From Actinoplanes italicus (lineage in GTDB: Bacteria > Actinomycetota > Actinomycetes > Mycobacteriales > Micromonosporaceae), in the NCBI RefSeq assembly GCF_003001815.1, contig NZ_PVMZ01000002.1:434001-498000 (forward strand): DNA of 64,000 nt, given 5' to 3'. Of this stretch, positions 40,229 through 50,597 are shown one piece after another. Position numbers and translations under genes: made by a program. Position 1 is the stretch's first letter. Every line of letters begins with the position of its first letter. The notes below the pieces were generated by a model. That model had not been told where the DNA came from, searched no databases, and saw only the letters and a list, made by a program, of their open reading frames with translations.

Positions 40229-41038
40229 CTAGAAAGCGCTGGTAAGGCCCACGCTCGAAGACATCCGCTGCTTCGCGGCCTGGTCACCGCGCAGGGCCCA
40301 GAGCCAGAAGTCCGTGGTGGTGGTGGCCACCACGGCCGGATCGTCGCGGTGCGGGAGGTGGCCGCCGTCCGGGATCTCCAGGAAGCCCTTCGGCCAGGGC
40401 ACCTCGTTGTACGCGCCGTACGCCTGCTCGTAGGTGACGGTCTCGTCCTGCTTGCCCTGCACGAACAGCAGCGGCACGGGGGTGCCCGCGAACGGGGCCG
40501 GCTGTGCCATCTGCCGTCCGGCGATCAGCAGCCCGGCCCTGAGCCGCTCGTCCCGGCTGCCGCTGAGCAGGCCGATCGTGGTGATTGCCCCGGCCGAGTG
40601 CCCGGCCGCGGCGACGCGCTGCGGGTCGACGACGCCGGACAGGGCGCTCAGCAGCTCCGTGATCACGAACTGGGCGTCGGCGGGCTGGTTGACGACGTCA
40701 TCGGCGTTGAAGGCGGCTGACCCGTACCACGTATGCGGGTATTTCGGTCCTGCGACCACGAAACCGGCGTGCGCCCACGCGGCCAGCAGATCGGCGTAGT
40801 CGTCCGGCTGGGATGTCAGACCGTGGCTGAAATAGATCAGTGGATGGGGGCCGGGCCCGGCGGGCAGCCACACCTTCGTCGGGAGGGGCCGATCGCCACC
40901 GCGGTTGAACTCGAGGTCCCGGGTCGACGGGCGCGCGGCGGCGGACACCGACGGCTCGGGATCCGGAGCGGACGTGCAGGCGCTCAGGCCGGCGACGGCG
41001 AACAGGGTGAGGAAGGAACGGCGCAACACCCGGGCCAT
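40229..41038 (-). CDS. Lipoprotein alpha/beta hydrolase
   Basis: 269 residues. The N-terminus is a lipoprotein signal with lipobox LSAC (Cys21). The hydrolase core has LIYFSHGLTSQPDDYADLL (oxyanion), nucleophile Ser148 in AAAGHSAGAI, Asp198 in VQGKQDETV and His227 in IPDGGHLPH, the full triad. It resembles the cutinase/chlorophyllase-like hydrolases exported by actinomycetes. Anchored on the outer face of the membrane; natural ester substrate unknown. Confidence 0.88.
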   Translation of the reverse strand: MARVLRRSFLTLFAVAGLSACTSAPDPEPSVSAAARPSTRDLEFNRGGDRPLPTKVWLPAGPGPHPLIYFSHGLTSQPDDYADLLAAWAHAGFVVAGPKYPHTWYGSAAFNADDVVNQPADAQFVITELLSALSGVVDPQRVAAAGHSAGAITTIGLLSGSRDERLRAGLLIAGRQMAQPAPFAGTPVPLLFVQGKQDETVTYEQAYGAYNEVPWPKGFLEIPDGGHLPHRDDPAVVATTTTDFWLWALRGDQAAKQRMSSSVGLTSAF

Positions 41039-41155
41039 TGTGCCGTCCGAAGATCAGAAATCCCTGGTAGAGCGGGGTATCGGACATCACACCGGGTTCC
41101 GCCGAACAGGTGCCGCGCTTCGCCATCCTTGAAGCGTTTGGTTAGGGTCGTGCCC

Positions 41156-41317
41156 ATGTCCGATAACCAGGTCGACCCCAGTGGCAACACCGAGGCGTTC
41201 CGGGCGTTCACCCGGACCACGCCCGACGCCGAGGCGCCGTCGAAACTTCCGCTCGTCATCGGTGGTGTGGTCGCGGCGGTCGTGCTCATCGCCGTGATCG
41301 TGTGGCTAGCCCTCTGA
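41156..41317 (+). CDS. Small single-pass membrane protein
   Basis: 53 residues: a polar N-terminus (MSDNQVDPSGNTEAFRAFTR) and one C-terminal hydrophobic helix, LPLVIGGVVAAVVLIAVIVW, ending LAL. Good GC3 pattern and a clean ATG. It overlaps the convergent ackA by 12 bp. Function unknown; tail-anchored topology is suggested. Confidence 0.65.
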   Translation: MSDNQVDPSGNTEAFRAFTRTTPDAEAPSKLPLVIGGVVAAVVLIAVIVWLAL

Positions 41318-42421
41318 TCCGATCGCCTTCCGGGCCTCCGACGCGATCTCCAGCTCCTCCTCGGTCGGCACCACGCACACCGTGATCGGTGACCCGTCCG
41401 GGGAGATGACCGTGGCGTTTCTCTCGTTGCGCTCCGGGTCCACCGCGATACCCAGAGGCTCCAGCCCGGCCAGCGTGTTCGCCCGGACCTGCCGCGAGTT
41501 CTCCCCGACGCCGCCGGTGAAGGTGATCGCGTCCACCCGGCCCAGCACGGCCAGATAGGACCCGGTGTACTCGCGGATCCGCCGGCAGTAGACGTCGAAC
41601 GCGAGCGTGGCGTCCGGATCGCCGGCCTCGTAACGCTCCTGCACCGACCGCAGATCGTTGTCTCCGGCCAGGCCGAGCAGACCGGAGCGGCGGGTCAGCA
41701 GCTCCTCGATCTCGTCGACCGGTAACCCGCCCACCCTGTGCAGGTGGAAGATCAGGCTCGGGTCGATGTCACCCGACCGGGTGCCCATCACCAGGCCGGG
41801 CAGTGGCGTCATGCCCATCGAGGTGGCCACGCTGCGGCCGGCGCGCACCGCCGTGGCGCTCGCCCCGTTGCCCAGGTGCAGGGTGATCACGTTCGTCTCA
41901 GCGACCGGACGGCCGAGCACCCGGGCGGTCTCGCGGGAGACGTAGGCGTGCGACGTCCCGTGAAAGCCGTACCGCCGGAGTCCCCACTTCTCGGCCACCT
42001 TCCGGTCGATGGCCCAGAGCGCGCCCTCCGGCGGGATGGTCGAGTGGAACGCCGTGTCGAAGACGGCCACCTGCGGTACATCGGGCAGCAGGTCACGTGC
42101 CACGCGTAGCCCGGTCAACGCGGCCGGGTTGTGCAGCGGGGCGAGCGGGATGAGCTCCTCGATGGTGGACAGCACCTCGTCGTCGACCACCGTCGACGCG
42201 GTGAACCGGTCGCCGCCGTGCACCACGCGATGACCGATTGCGGCCAGCCCGGACAGGTCCAGTTCGTCCATCAGCCGCCGCAGGGCCGCCGCGTGGTCGG
42301 CGGCATCTCCACCGGGCTCGCCGATCCGCTGGATCAGCCCCTTGGACAGTACGTCCGTGCCGTCGAAGAGCCGGTACCGCAGCGACGAGGAGCCGCTGTT
42401 CAGCACGAGTACGCGGGTCAT
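41306..42421 (-). CDS. ackA: Acetate kinase
   Basis: 371 residues. It converts acetyl phosphate and ADP to acetate and ATP. Family motifs: VLVLNSGSSSLRYRLFDG, IGHRVVHGGDRFTAS, VAVFDTAFHSTIPPEGALWA, YGFHGTSHAYVSRETA, HLGNGASATAVRAGRSVATS and ITFTGGVGENSRQVR. Complete length. pta lies upstream on the same strand with a 151-bp gap occupied by a 63-bp repeat pair, so the two are probably cotranscribed in the order pta-ackA. Confidence 0.96.
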   Translation of the reverse strand: MTRVLVLNSGSSSLRYRLFDGTDVLSKGLIQRIGEPGGDAADHAAALRRLMDELDLSGLAAIGHRVVHGGDRFTASTVVDDEVLSTIEELIPLAPLHNPAALTGLRVARDLLPDVPQVAVFDTAFHSTIPPEGALWAIDRKVAEKWGLRRYGFHGTSHAYVSRETARVLGRPVAETNVITLHLGNGASATAVRAGRSVATSMGMTPLPGLVMGTRSGDIDPSLIFHLHRVGGLPVDEIEELLTRRSGLLGLAGDNDLRSVQERYEAGDPDATLAFDVYCRRIREYTGSYLAVLGRVDAITFTGGVGENSRQVRANTLAGLEPLGIAVDPERNERNATVISPDGSPITVCVVPTEEELEIASEARKAIGSEG

Positions 42422-42435
42422 TGAACCTCTTTAGG

Positions 42436-42560
42436 ATGGCGAGGCCCCGCGGGCTCGGAAGCGGACCGTGAACCTTGCCCCGTGGGCTCGAAGTCAAGAT
42501 GGCGAGGCCCGGCGGGCCCGGAAGCGGACCGTGAACCTTGCCCCGTGGGCTCGAAGTCAT
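42436..42560. repeat. 63-bp direct repeat between pta and ackA
   Basis: Two copies beginning at about 42436 and 42499 (ATGGCGAGGCCC) share GGAAGCGGACCGTGAACCTT and CGTGGGCTCGAAGTCA with three or four differences. They lie in the transcribed spacer of the pta-ackA unit. Confidence 0.9.
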
Positions 42561-42572
42561 GTTGAAAAAGGT

Positions 42573-44645
42573 TCACAGCGCTCCCGCCTGGATCGCCGTG
42601 ATGGCGACCGTGTTCACGATGTCCTTGACCGTCGCACCGCGGGACAGGTCGTTGACCGGTGCCCGCAGGGCCTGCATGACCGGACCCACCGCGACCGCGT
42701 TCGCCGACCGCTGGACGGCCTTGTAGGTGTTGTTGCCCGTGTTCAGGTCGGGGAACACGAACACGGTGGCCTTGCCGGCGACCGTGCTGCCGGGCAGCTT
42801 GGTGGCGGCGACCGCGGGGTCGACGGCCGCGTCGTACTGGATCGGGCCCTCCACCGGAAGGTCCGGCCGGCGTTCGCGGACCAGCGCGGTGGCGGCGGCG
42901 ACCTTGTCCACATCGGCGCCGGAACCCGAGCTGCCGGTCGAGTAGGAAAGCATCGCCACGCGGGGCTCGATGCCGAAGGCGGCCGCTGTCTGCGCCGAGG
43001 AGAGCGCGATGTCGGCGAGCTGAGCGGCGTCCGGGTCGGGGTTGACCGCGCAGTCGCCGTAGACCAGGACCCGGTCGGCGAGCAGCATGAAGAACACACT
43101 GGACGCCACCGACACCCCCGGCACCGTCTTGATGATCTCGAAGGCGGGCCGGATGGTCGCGGCCGTGGTGTGCGTCGCGCCGGAGACCATGCCGTCGGCC
43201 AGTCCACCGGCGACCATCAGGGTGCCGAAGTAGTTGACGTCGCGGACCACGTCGTACGCCAGGTCGAGGGTCACTCCCCGGTGTCTGCGGATCTCCGCGT
43301 AGCGCTCGGCGAACTGCTCCCGCAGCTCCGACGAAGCGGGGTCGACCAGGTGCGCCCCGCCGATCTCGACGCCGATCTCACGGGCCCGCCGCTGGATCTC
43401 CGCCGGGTCGCCGAGCAGGGTCAGGTCGGCCACCCCACGGCGCAGCAGCGTCTCGGTGGCACGCAGAATCCGCTCCTCGGTTCCCTCCGGCAGAACCAGG
43501 TGCCTCCGGTCGGCGCGGGCCCTGTCGATCAGGTCGTTCTCGAACATCAGCGGTGTCACCCGGCTCGACCGGGCCACATCGAGCAGCACCGACAGCTCGG
43601 CGGTGTCGACGTTCTCCTCGAAGACGCCGAGTGCGGCCTCGACCTTGCGAGGGGTACTCAACTGTGCCTTGATCCGGTCGGCGGCGGCGATCGTGTGATA
43701 GCTGTCGGCCTTGGTGACCAGCATGGCCAGCCCGGTGTTGAGCCGCTCGATCACCCGGACCGCCCGCTCGTCGGCCGGCTCCCCGAGGGTGAGCACCAGC
43801 CCGGCCAGCGTCACGTTGCCGGCCGCGTGCGCGGCGCTCGCGGCCACCAGCAGATCGGCCCGGTCGCCCGCCGTGATCAGCAGGGCCCCGTCGGTCAGCG
43901 CGCCCAGCACGGTCGGCACGTGCGCGGCGCCGACGACGTAGTCGAGCACGTCACGATCCAGCGCTCCGGCCGATCCGGCGATCACCGTGGCGTCCAATGC
44001 GGCCGCCACCTCGCCCACGGTCGGCGCGGCGATCGACGCCACCTCCGGCACGGCCCAGAACGGGACCGGGAGTCCCTCCTGAACACTTCCGGCGATCCCT
44101 TGCGGTACGCGGTTCGCGATCAGGGCGACGACCGTCGCCCCAAGATCGATCAAGGAGTGGTACGCGCTACGCGCCGCCGACGCGAGCGACTCCGAGGACC
44201 GCCCCTCACCACTGACCACCGGCACCACGACACTGCCGAACTCGGTCGCGAGACGGGCGTTGAAGGCCAGTTCCCGGGGCAGTTCCTCGCGGCCCTCCTC
44301 GGCGTTGTCGGCGAAGTCGCTGCCGATCACCACGACAGCGCTGCTGCGCCGTTCGACCTCGCGGTAGCGCTCGACGATCCGCCCGATCAGTTCCTCGCGC
44401 CGGCCGTCGGCGACCAGCGCGGACGCCTCGGCCACCGTGACGCCGGACGACTCCTCGACCCCGACCGGACCGGGATAGCGCTCGCGCAGGACGGTGAGCA
44501 GAGGGTCCTGCCCTGATCCGGCGACCAGCGGCCGGAAGACGGCCACCTTCGCGACCTGACGGGATAGCAGCTCGACGATGCCGAGAGCGACGGTCCCCTT
44601 GCCGACGGACGGGCCCAGGCCCGCGACGTACACACTCCGTGCCAC
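42573..44645 (-). CDS. pta: Phosphate acetyltransferase
   Basis: 690 residues from a GTG; the long form. The N-terminal P-loop domain (dethiobiotin-synthetase-like) starts VYVAGLGPSVGKGTVALGIV. A DRTGG domain occupies the middle. The C-terminal catalytic PTA domain from about 370 shows TPLMFENDLIDRARADRRHL, VLPEGTEERILRATETLLRR, MVSGATHTTAATIRPAFEII and FPDLNTGNNTYKAVQRSANA. It makes acetyl phosphate from acetyl-CoA; ackA completes the pathway. Confidence 0.96.
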   Translation of the reverse strand: MARSVYVAGLGPSVGKGTVALGIVELLSRQVAKVAVFRPLVAGSGQDPLLTVLRERYPGPVGVEESSGVTVAEASALVADGRREELIGRIVERYREVERRSSAVVVIGSDFADNAEEGREELPRELAFNARLATEFGSVVVPVVSGEGRSSESLASAARSAYHSLIDLGATVVALIANRVPQGIAGSVQEGLPVPFWAVPEVASIAAPTVGEVAAALDATVIAGSAGALDRDVLDYVVGAAHVPTVLGALTDGALLITAGDRADLLVAASAAHAAGNVTLAGLVLTLGEPADERAVRVIERLNTGLAMLVTKADSYHTIAAADRIKAQLSTPRKVEAALGVFEENVDTAELSVLLDVARSSRVTPLMFENDLIDRARADRRHLVLPEGTEERILRATETLLRRGVADLTLLGDPAEIQRRAREIGVEIGGAHLVDPASSELREQFAERYAEIRRHRGVTLDLAYDVVRDVNYFGTLMVAGGLADGMVSGATHTTAATIRPAFEIIKTVPGVSVASSVFFMLLADRVLVYGDCAVNPDPDAAQLADIALSSAQTAAAFGIEPRVAMLSYSTGSSGSGADVDKVAAATALVRERRPDLPVEGPIQYDAAVDPAVAATKLPGSTVAGKATVFVFPDLNTGNNTYKAVQRSANAVAVGPVMQALRAPVNDLSRGATVKDIVNTVAITAIQAGAL

Positions 44646-44711
44646 GCCTTCAACCTACCGGCCCGGAACCTTCCCGGCCGGGCCGAAAGTCCCGACCATC
44701 GAGGTTTACTC

Positions 44712-44882
44712 GTCATCCTCGTCGTCGCGGGCCAGCCAGGTGGCGAAGCGTTCGATCGGGGTCTCGAACTCGGGGTTCATGTCGACGAAGGTACGCAGCT
44801 GCTCGCCGATCCACTCCAGGGTCACGGTCTCCTCGCCGCGCCGCTGGACCAGTTCCTCGATGCCACGATCGGTGAAGTACAT
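44712..44882 (-). CDS. DUF6104-type small protein, C-terminus frameshifted
   Basis: The frame from the ATG at 44882 gives 56 residues: MYFTDRGIEELVQRRG, VTLEWIGEQLRTFVD and MNPEFETP, then an atypical Arg-rich end to a stop at 44712. Deleting one G from the run of five at 44757-44761 restores the tail IERFATWLARDDEDDE and a stop at 44705, which is what DUF6104 proteins have, and the codon third positions then return to G or C. So either the gene carries a real frameshift or the run is one base too long in the assembly. It lies upstream of kgd's terminator in the opposite gene-end region; function unknown. Confidence 0.7.
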
Positions 44883-44894
44883 GCCTGGATGGTA

Positions 44895-44929
44895 AGAGGG
44901 GCCGCTCCGATCCCCGGAACGGCCCCTCT
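44895..44929 (-). terminator. Strong hairpin after kgd
   Basis: AGAGGGGCCG (44895-44904) pairs perfectly with CGGCCCCTCT (44920-44929), with further pairing in the loop (CTCC/GGAA). It lies 17 bp beyond the kgd stop; on the minus strand it is followed by TACCATCC. Confidence 0.75.
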
Positions 44930-44945
44930 CGTGTCAGTCAGACGG

Positions 44946-47900
44946 TCACGGACGCGGCAGCGCGGCCTCGACCAGCGCCGACTGCTCGGCGTCGTGCATC
45001 TTGGCCGAGCCCACCGCCGGGGCGGCGGCGGCCGGGCGGGAGATCCGGCGCAGGCGGACCCCCTCCAGGTGCTCCAGGAGGTTGAGGGCCACGAACGACC
45101 AGGCGCCCTGGTTGGCCGGCTCCTCCTGGACCCAGGCGAAGTCCTCGGCGTTCGGGTACTTCGCCAGCTCGGCCTTCAGCTCCTCGACCGGCAGCGGGTA
45201 GATCTGCTCCATCCGGACGATCGCGGTGTCGGTGATGCCCCGCTCGGCCCGCGCCTGGAACAGGTCGTAGTAGACCTTGCCGGAGCAGAACAGCACCCGC
45301 TTCACCGCTGCGCCCTCGAGCGGCTGGCCGTTGACCCCGGCGTCGCCGAGCACCGGCTGGAAGGTGCCCTGGGTGAAGTCGTTCACCCCGGAGACCGCCA
45401 GCTTGTGGCGCAGCAGCGACTTCGGCGAGAAGACCACGAGCGGCTTGCGCTTGGTCGACAGGCCCTGGCGGCGCAGCAGGTGGAAGTAGTTCGCCGGGGT
45501 GGTCGGGTTCGCCACCCGCATGTTGTCCTGCGCGCAGAGCTGCAGGAACCGCTCGGGCCGGCCGGACGAGTGGTCCGGGCCCTGACCCTCCATGCCGTGC
45601 GGGAGCAGCAGCACCAGCGACGACTGCTGGCCCCACTTCACCTCGCCCGAGGAGAGGAACTCGTCCACGATCGACTGGGCGCCGTTGACGAAGTCACCGA
45701 ACTGGGCCTCCCAGAGGACCAGCGCGTCCGGGTTCTCCACGGAGTAGCCGTACTCGAAGCCCATCGCGGCGTACTCACTGAGCAGCGAGTCGTGCACGAA
45801 GAACCGGGCGCTGCCGGTGGCCAGCGAGCCGAGCGGCAGGAAGTCCTTGCCGGTCTTCGAGTCGACGATGGCCGCGTGCCGCGAGGTGAAGGTGCCACGA
45901 CGCGAGTCCTGGCCGGCCAGCCGGACGGTGACGCCCTGGTTGAGCAGTGAACCGAAGGCGATCAGCTCACCGAAGCCCCAGTCGATGCCGCCGTCGGTGG
46001 ACATCTTGGCCCGCCGGTCGAGCAGCTGCTGGACCCGCTTGTGCGGGGTGAAGCCCTCGGGCAGCTCGATGTGCGCCTGGCCGACGGCCTGGACCACGGA
46101 CGGGTCGATCGCCGTCTCCACCGCGGGCTCGGGCTCCTCGGCGATGATGTGCGAGCGCGGCGGGCTGCCGGCCGCGTTGCGGGTGGCCTTGAAGACCTCC
46201 TCGAGGCGGCCCTGGTAGTCGCGCAGCTGCTCCTCGGCCTCCTGCACGGTGATGTCGCCGCGGCCGATGAGTTCCTCGGTGTAGAGCTTCCGCACGCTGC
46301 GCTTGGTGTCGATGATCTGGTACATCCGCGGGTTGGTCATCGACGGGTCGTCGCCCTCGTTGTGACCGCGGCGGCGGTAGCAGATCATGTCGATCACGAC
46401 GTCCTTGTTGAACGTCTGGCGGTACTCGAAGGCCAGCTTCGCGACCCGGACCACGGCCTCGGGGTCGTCGCCGTTCACGTGGAAGATCGGAGCCTCGACC
46501 ATCCGGGCCACGTCGGTCGAGTACATCGAGGAGCGGCTGTACTCCGGGGCGGTGGTGAAGCCGACCTGGTTGTTGACGATCACGTGGACCGTGCCGCCGG
46601 TGCGGTAACCGCGCAGCTGCGAGAGGTTGAGCGTCTCGGCGACCACACCCTGACCGGCGAACGCGGCGTCGCCGTGCACCAGCACCGGGAGCACCGTGTA
46701 GCCGTGCAGACCGAGGTCGAGGCGGTCCTGCTTGGCCCGGACGATGCCCTCCAGGACCGGGTCGACGGCCTCCAGGTGGGACGGGTTGGCCACCACGCTG
46801 ACGGTCGTCGAGAACTCGCCGTCCGGCGTCGTGTACTTCCCGGTCTGACCCAGGTGGTACTTCACGTCGCCGGAACCGTGCGCGGTCTTCGGGTCCATCT
46901 GACCCTCGAACTCGTTGAAGATCTTCTCGTACGGCTTGCCGACGATGTTGGTGAGAACGTTCAGCCGGCCACGGTGGGCCATGCCGATCACCATCTCGTC
47001 CAGCCCCGCCTCGGCGGACGACTGGAGAACCGCGTCGAGCAGCGGGATCAGCGACTCGCCACCCTCCAGCGAGAACCGCTTCTGCCCGACGAACTTGGTC
47101 TGCAGGAAGGTCTCGAAGGCCTCGCCCGCGTTCAGCCGGTGCAGGATGTGCTTCTGCTCGTCGGCGTCCGGCTTGGCGTACTTGACCTCGATGCGCTCCT
47201 GGACCCAGTTGCGCTCCTCCGGGTCCTGGATGTGCATGTACTCGATGCCGATCCGGCGGCAGTAGCTGTCGCGCAGGACCCCGAGCACGTCCCGCAGCTT
47301 CATCTTCTGCTTGCCGGCGAAGCCGCCGACCGGGAAGGTGCGGTCCAGGTCCCACAGGGTCAGTCCGTGCTGGAGAACGTCCAGGTCGGGGTGCTTGCGG
47401 ATGGTGAACTCGAGCGGGTCGGTGTCGGCCATCAGGTGGCCGCGCACGCGGTAGGCGTGGATCAGCTCGACGACCCGGGCCGCCTTGTCGATCTGGCCCT
47501 CGGAGGTGCGGGCCACGTCACGTACCCAGCGGACCGGCTCGTACGGGATCCGCAGCGACGTGAAGATCTCGTCGTAGAACCCGTGCTGGCCGAGCAGCAG
47601 CTCATGCATCACCTTGAGGAACTCGCCGGACTGGGCGCCCTGGATGACCCGGTGGTCGTAGGTGCTCGTCAGCGTTGTGACCTTGCTCACGCCGTGCTCG
47701 GCGAGGGTCTCGTCGCTCATCCCCGAGTACGGCGCCGGGTACTCCATGGCGCCGACGCCGATGATCGCGCTCTGCCCGTTCATCAGCCGCGGGATGGAGT
47801 GGACCGTGCCGATGCCGCCGGGGTTGGTCAGCGAGATCGTCGTGCCGGAGTAGTCCTCCATGGTCAGCTCGTTGCGGCGGGCACGCCGGACGACGTCCTC

Positions 47901-48662
47901 ATACGCCTGCCAGAAGCCGCGGAAGTCGAGCGTCTCGCAGTTCTTGATGGACGGCACCACCAGCGTGCGGGAGCCGTCCTTCTTGGCGAGGTCGATCGCG
48001 ATGCCGAGATTGATGTGTTCCGGCTGCACCAGCGCGGGCTTGCCGTCGATCTGGGCGTAGGAGTTGTTCATCTCCGGGTGCGCGGCGACCGCGCGGACCA
48101 GCGCCCAGCCGATCAGATGGGTGAAGCTCACCTTGCCGCCGCGCCCGCGCGACAGGTGGTTGTTGATCACGATGCGGTTGTCGACCATGAGCTTGGCCGG
48201 GACCGCCCGCACCGACGTGGCGGTGGGGACCTCCAGTGAGGTCTCCATGTTCTGCACGATCTTGGCGGCCACGCCGCGCAGCGTGGTGGCCTTGGCACCA
48301 GCCGGAGCCGCGGTGGCCGCTGCCGGTTTCGCCGCCGGTGCGGCCTTGGCCGGTGCTGCCTTCGCCGCGGGGGCCGGGGCGGGAGCCGGGGTCACCGGCT
48401 TGGCCGGTGCGACCGTCGCCGCGGCCGGGGCGTCCGTGCCGGCCTTCGCCGCGGAGGCGGTGGCCATGGCCGCGGTGGCCTCGTCCGGGGTCGCGATCGA
48501 GCCCTGGGACGTCGCCGGCTTGTAGTCGGCGAAGAAATCGTGCCAGGCAGGGTCGACGCTGGTCGGGTCGGCCAGGTAGCGCTGGTACATCTCATCGACG
48601 ATCCACTCGTTGGGACCGAAATCCGCGAGTGGATTGTCCTGCGAAGTCTGCTGCGTCGACAC
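44946..48662 (-). CDS. kgd: Multifunctional 2-oxoglutarate decarboxylase/dehydrogenase E1-E2
   Basis: 1238 residues from a GTG at 48662 (AGAGG upstream); ATGs at 48698 and 48695 are in frame and would add 11-12 residues. Domain order: N-terminal E1 segment ([20 protein letters not shown]), Ala/Pro-rich linker, E2-type acyltransferase with [20 protein letters not shown], then the ThDP-dependent E1 with [52 protein letters not shown] and [19 protein letters not shown]. This fused form is the actinobacterial SucA/Kgd of the citric acid cycle, which works with E2 and E3 subunits and is inhibited by GarA. Confidence 0.95.
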   Translation of the reverse strand: MSTQQTSQDNPLADFGPNEWIVDEMYQRYLADPTSVDPAWHDFFADYKPATSQGSIATPDEATAAMATASAAKAGTDAPAAATVAPAKPVTPAPAPAPAAKAAPAKAAPAAKPAAATAAPAGAKATTLRGVAAKIVQNMETSLEVPTATSVRAVPAKLMVDNRIVINNHLSRGRGGKVSFTHLIGWALVRAVAAHPEMNNSYAQIDGKPALVQPEHINLGIAIDLAKKDGSRTLVVPSIKNCETLDFRGFWQAYEDVVRRARRNELTMEDYSGTTISLTNPGGIGTVHSIPRLMNGQSAIIGVGAMEYPAPYSGMSDETLAEHGVSKVTTLTSTYDHRVIQGAQSGEFLKVMHELLLGQHGFYDEIFTSLRIPYEPVRWVRDVARTSEGQIDKAARVVELIHAYRVRGHLMADTDPLEFTIRKHPDLDVLQHGLTLWDLDRTFPVGGFAGKQKMKLRDVLGVLRDSYCRRIGIEYMHIQDPEERNWVQERIEVKYAKPDADEQKHILHRLNAGEAFETFLQTKFVGQKRFSLEGGESLIPLLDAVLQSSAEAGLDEMVIGMAHRGRLNVLTNIVGKPYEKIFNEFEGQMDPKTAHGSGDVKYHLGQTGKYTTPDGEFSTTVSVVANPSHLEAVDPVLEGIVRAKQDRLDLGLHGYTVLPVLVHGDAAFAGQGVVAETLNLSQLRGYRTGGTVHVIVNNQVGFTTAPEYSRSSMYSTDVARMVEAPIFHVNGDDPEAVVRVAKLAFEYRQTFNKDVVIDMICYRRRGHNEGDDPSMTNPRMYQIIDTKRSVRKLYTEELIGRGDITVQEAEEQLRDYQGRLEEVFKATRNAAGSPPRSHIIAEEPEPAVETAIDPSVVQAVGQAHIELPEGFTPHKRVQQLLDRRAKMSTDGGIDWGFGELIAFGSLLNQGVTVRLAGQDSRRGTFTSRHAAIVDSKTGKDFLPLGSLATGSARFFVHDSLLSEYAAMGFEYGYSVENPDALVLWEAQFGDFVNGAQSIVDEFLSSGEVKWGQQSSLVLLLPHGMEGQGPDHSSGRPERFLQLCAQDNMRVANPTTPANYFHLLRRQGLSTKRKPLVVFSPKSLLRHKLAVSGVNDFTQGTFQPVLGDAGVNGQPLEGAAVKRVLFCSGKVYYDLFQARAERGITDTAIVRMEQIYPLPVEELKAELAKYPNAEDFAWVQEEPANQGAWSFVALNLLEHLEGVRLRRISRPAAAAPAVGSAKMHDAEQSALVEAALPRP

Positions 48663-48836
48663 TGCCGCGTTCGCCTCTTTCACCGTTTTTGTCATCACAT
48701 GACCGCATGCGTCACGCGGGACGGGTAGGATTCGGTGTCCAGGCTACGCCGTGCGCAGGCGCTGTCGGTGCGGACGTCCGCTCTGTGGCCAATCAGACCC
48801 CGGGCTGACCGAAATCAAGCCGGGTTCCGAGGCGGG

Positions 48837-49643
48837 TCAGGCGATGTCGCGGCGCTTGGTGATCAGGGTGCCGATGACCGCGGTCACCGTGGCGTAACCG
48901 AAGAGGATCAGGCCGCCCACCCACCGTGGCGGATCGTCGTCCAGCTGCGGCCCGGTGATCAGCAGATCCGAGGCGAGGGTCGGCACCAGCACCCGGAGCT
49001 GCATGAACGGCTCCCATACGTACTCGCTGAGCGCGAAGAAGATCAGCGTGAGCACCTGGGTGCCGATGACGTAGAGCACCGACAGCGTGATCACGGTGCC
49101 GATCTGGCTGCGGATCAGCACGCCCGCGCCGACGCCGACCAGCGCCCAGAGGACGAAGGCAAGCCCGTTGAGCCCGATCGCCTGCCAGACGAACGACTCC
49201 GCCAGGTACGACGGCTTGTTCAGGTTGCCGAGCGCGAGCGGGGCGGCGGCCAGGTTGAGCACGGTGGTGAGCAGCCAGACGCTCACCGCGATGCCCACCG
49301 CGACGATCATCTTGGCCACGATCACGCGCTCCCGGCGCGGGGTCGTGAGGAACGTCGACGTCGCGGTCAGGTGGAAGAACTCGCCCGTCACCATGATCGC
49401 GCCGAGCAGGACCACGAGCAGGACGCCGGCGGACTGCCCGCTGGTGTAGAGCCCGGAGACGACCGACTCCACGCTGCCGAACCCGGCCAGCTCCCCGTCG
49501 CCGCCCTCCGTCCCCAGGGTCACGTTGGCGGCCAGCCAGTTGTAGCCCAGCGCGAGGCCCCAGAGCGGCAGCAGCACGATCGCGAAGATCCACCACAGCG
49601 AGGTGGTGAAGAGTTTGAGCAGCTCGGCACGGATGAGGTTCAT
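48837..49643 (-). CDS. ABC transporter permease
   Basis: 268 residues with six hydrophobic segments and a start MNLIRAELLKLFTTSLWWIF typical of ABC-2 type permeases; VTGEFFHLTATSTFLTTPRR marks the loop seen in Nat/bacitracin-type exporters. The ATG overlaps the stop of the ATPase gene by 4 bp. Together they form a drug, lipid or peptide exporter; substrate unknown. Confidence 0.88.
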   Translation of the reverse strand: MNLIRAELLKLFTTSLWWIFAIVLLPLWGLALGYNWLAANVTLGTEGGDGELAGFGSVESVVSGLYTSGQSAGVLLVVLLGAIMVTGEFFHLTATSTFLTTPRRERVIVAKMIVAVGIAVSVWLLTTVLNLAAAPLALGNLNKPSYLAESFVWQAIGLNGLAFVLWALVGVGAGVLIRSQIGTVITLSVLYVIGTQVLTLIFFALSEYVWEPFMQLRVLVPTLASDLLITGPQLDDDPPRWVGGLILFGYATVTAVIGTLITKRRDIA

Positions 49644-50560
49644 CGTGCACCCGCCTTTCCGGCCGTGAGGTCGAGGAAGGCGCGTTCCAGGTCGGCGCCC
49701 TCACCGGTCAGCTCGTGCAGCTCGACACCGGCCGTGAAGGCGAGGTGCCCCACGCGGGCCGTGTCGGCGCCGGTGACCTGGAGCGTGCCGTCCGCGGTGG
49801 CGACGACCTCCAGCTTCTCGTCGCGCAGAGCGGCGGCGAACTGCTCGGCCTGCGGTGTACGGACCCGGACCCGGGCCATGCCGGCGGTCGCGCCGAGCAC
49901 CTCGGCGACCGGGCCCTGCCGGATCAGGCGGCCGGCCGCGATGATCACCACGTCGTCGGCGAGCTGCTGCATCTCACCGAGCAGGTGGCTGGAGACCAGG
50001 ACGGTACGGCCCTCGGCGGCGAGCGCCTTGAGCAGGTCGCGCATCCATCGGATGCCCTCCGGGTCGAGGCCGTTGGTCGGCTCGTCCAGGATCAGTACCC
50101 GCGGGTCGCCGAGCATGGCCGCGGCGATGCCGAGCCGCTGCTTCATGCCGAGCGAGTAACCCTTGAACTTGCGGGTTCCCACGGTGTTCAGCCCGACCAG
50201 GGCGAGCACCTCGTCGGCGCGCTGATCCGGCAGACCGGCCGCCCGGCAGATCACCCGCAGGTGGTTGCGGGCGCTGCGGCCCCGGTGCGCGCTGGACGCC
50301 TCCAGGATCGCGCCGACCCGGCGGATCGGATCCGGCATGTCGGTGTAGCGCACGCCGCCGATGGTGGCGGTGCCGGATGTGGGCGTCACCAGGCCCAGGA
50401 TCATCCGCAGGGCGGTGGTCTTGCCGGCCCCGTTGGGGCCGAGGAAACCGGTGACACGGCCGGCGTTGACCGTGAAGGAGAGGTCGTCGACGGCCCGCAC
50501 CTTGGCGTACTGCTTGGTGAGGTGCTCGACGCTGATCTCCGCGTAGTTGGGCCGGCTCAC
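49640..50560 (-). CDS. ABC transporter ATPase
   Basis: 306 residues from a GTG preceded by GGAGC. Walker A is GFLGPNGAGKTTALRMI, the signature YSLGMKQRLGIAAAML, Walker B VLILDEPTNGLDPEGI, and the switch His in VLVSSHLLGEM. The C-terminal 80 residues form the regulatory extension seen in bacitracin-type (BcrA-like) ATPases. Operon with the permease. Confidence 0.92.
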   Translation of the reverse strand: MSRPNYAEISVEHLTKQYAKVRAVDDLSFTVNAGRVTGFLGPNGAGKTTALRMILGLVTPTSGTATIGGVRYTDMPDPIRRVGAILEASSAHRGRSARNHLRVICRAAGLPDQRADEVLALVGLNTVGTRKFKGYSLGMKQRLGIAAAMLGDPRVLILDEPTNGLDPEGIRWMRDLLKALAAEGRTVLVSSHLLGEMQQLADDVVIIAAGRLIRQGPVAEVLGATAGMARVRVRTPQAEQFAAALRDEKLEVVATADGTLQVTGADTARVGHLAFTAGVELHELTGEGADLERAFLDLTAGKAGAR

Positions 50561-50597
50561 GTCGCGGCTCCTTCCCCGTCAGCTCTGGGTGATCAAC

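Noticed and set aside
42468..44516. Plus-strand 680-codon frame opposite pta
   Set aside because: It is a shadow of pta; the minus strand carries all phosphate acetyltransferase motifs.
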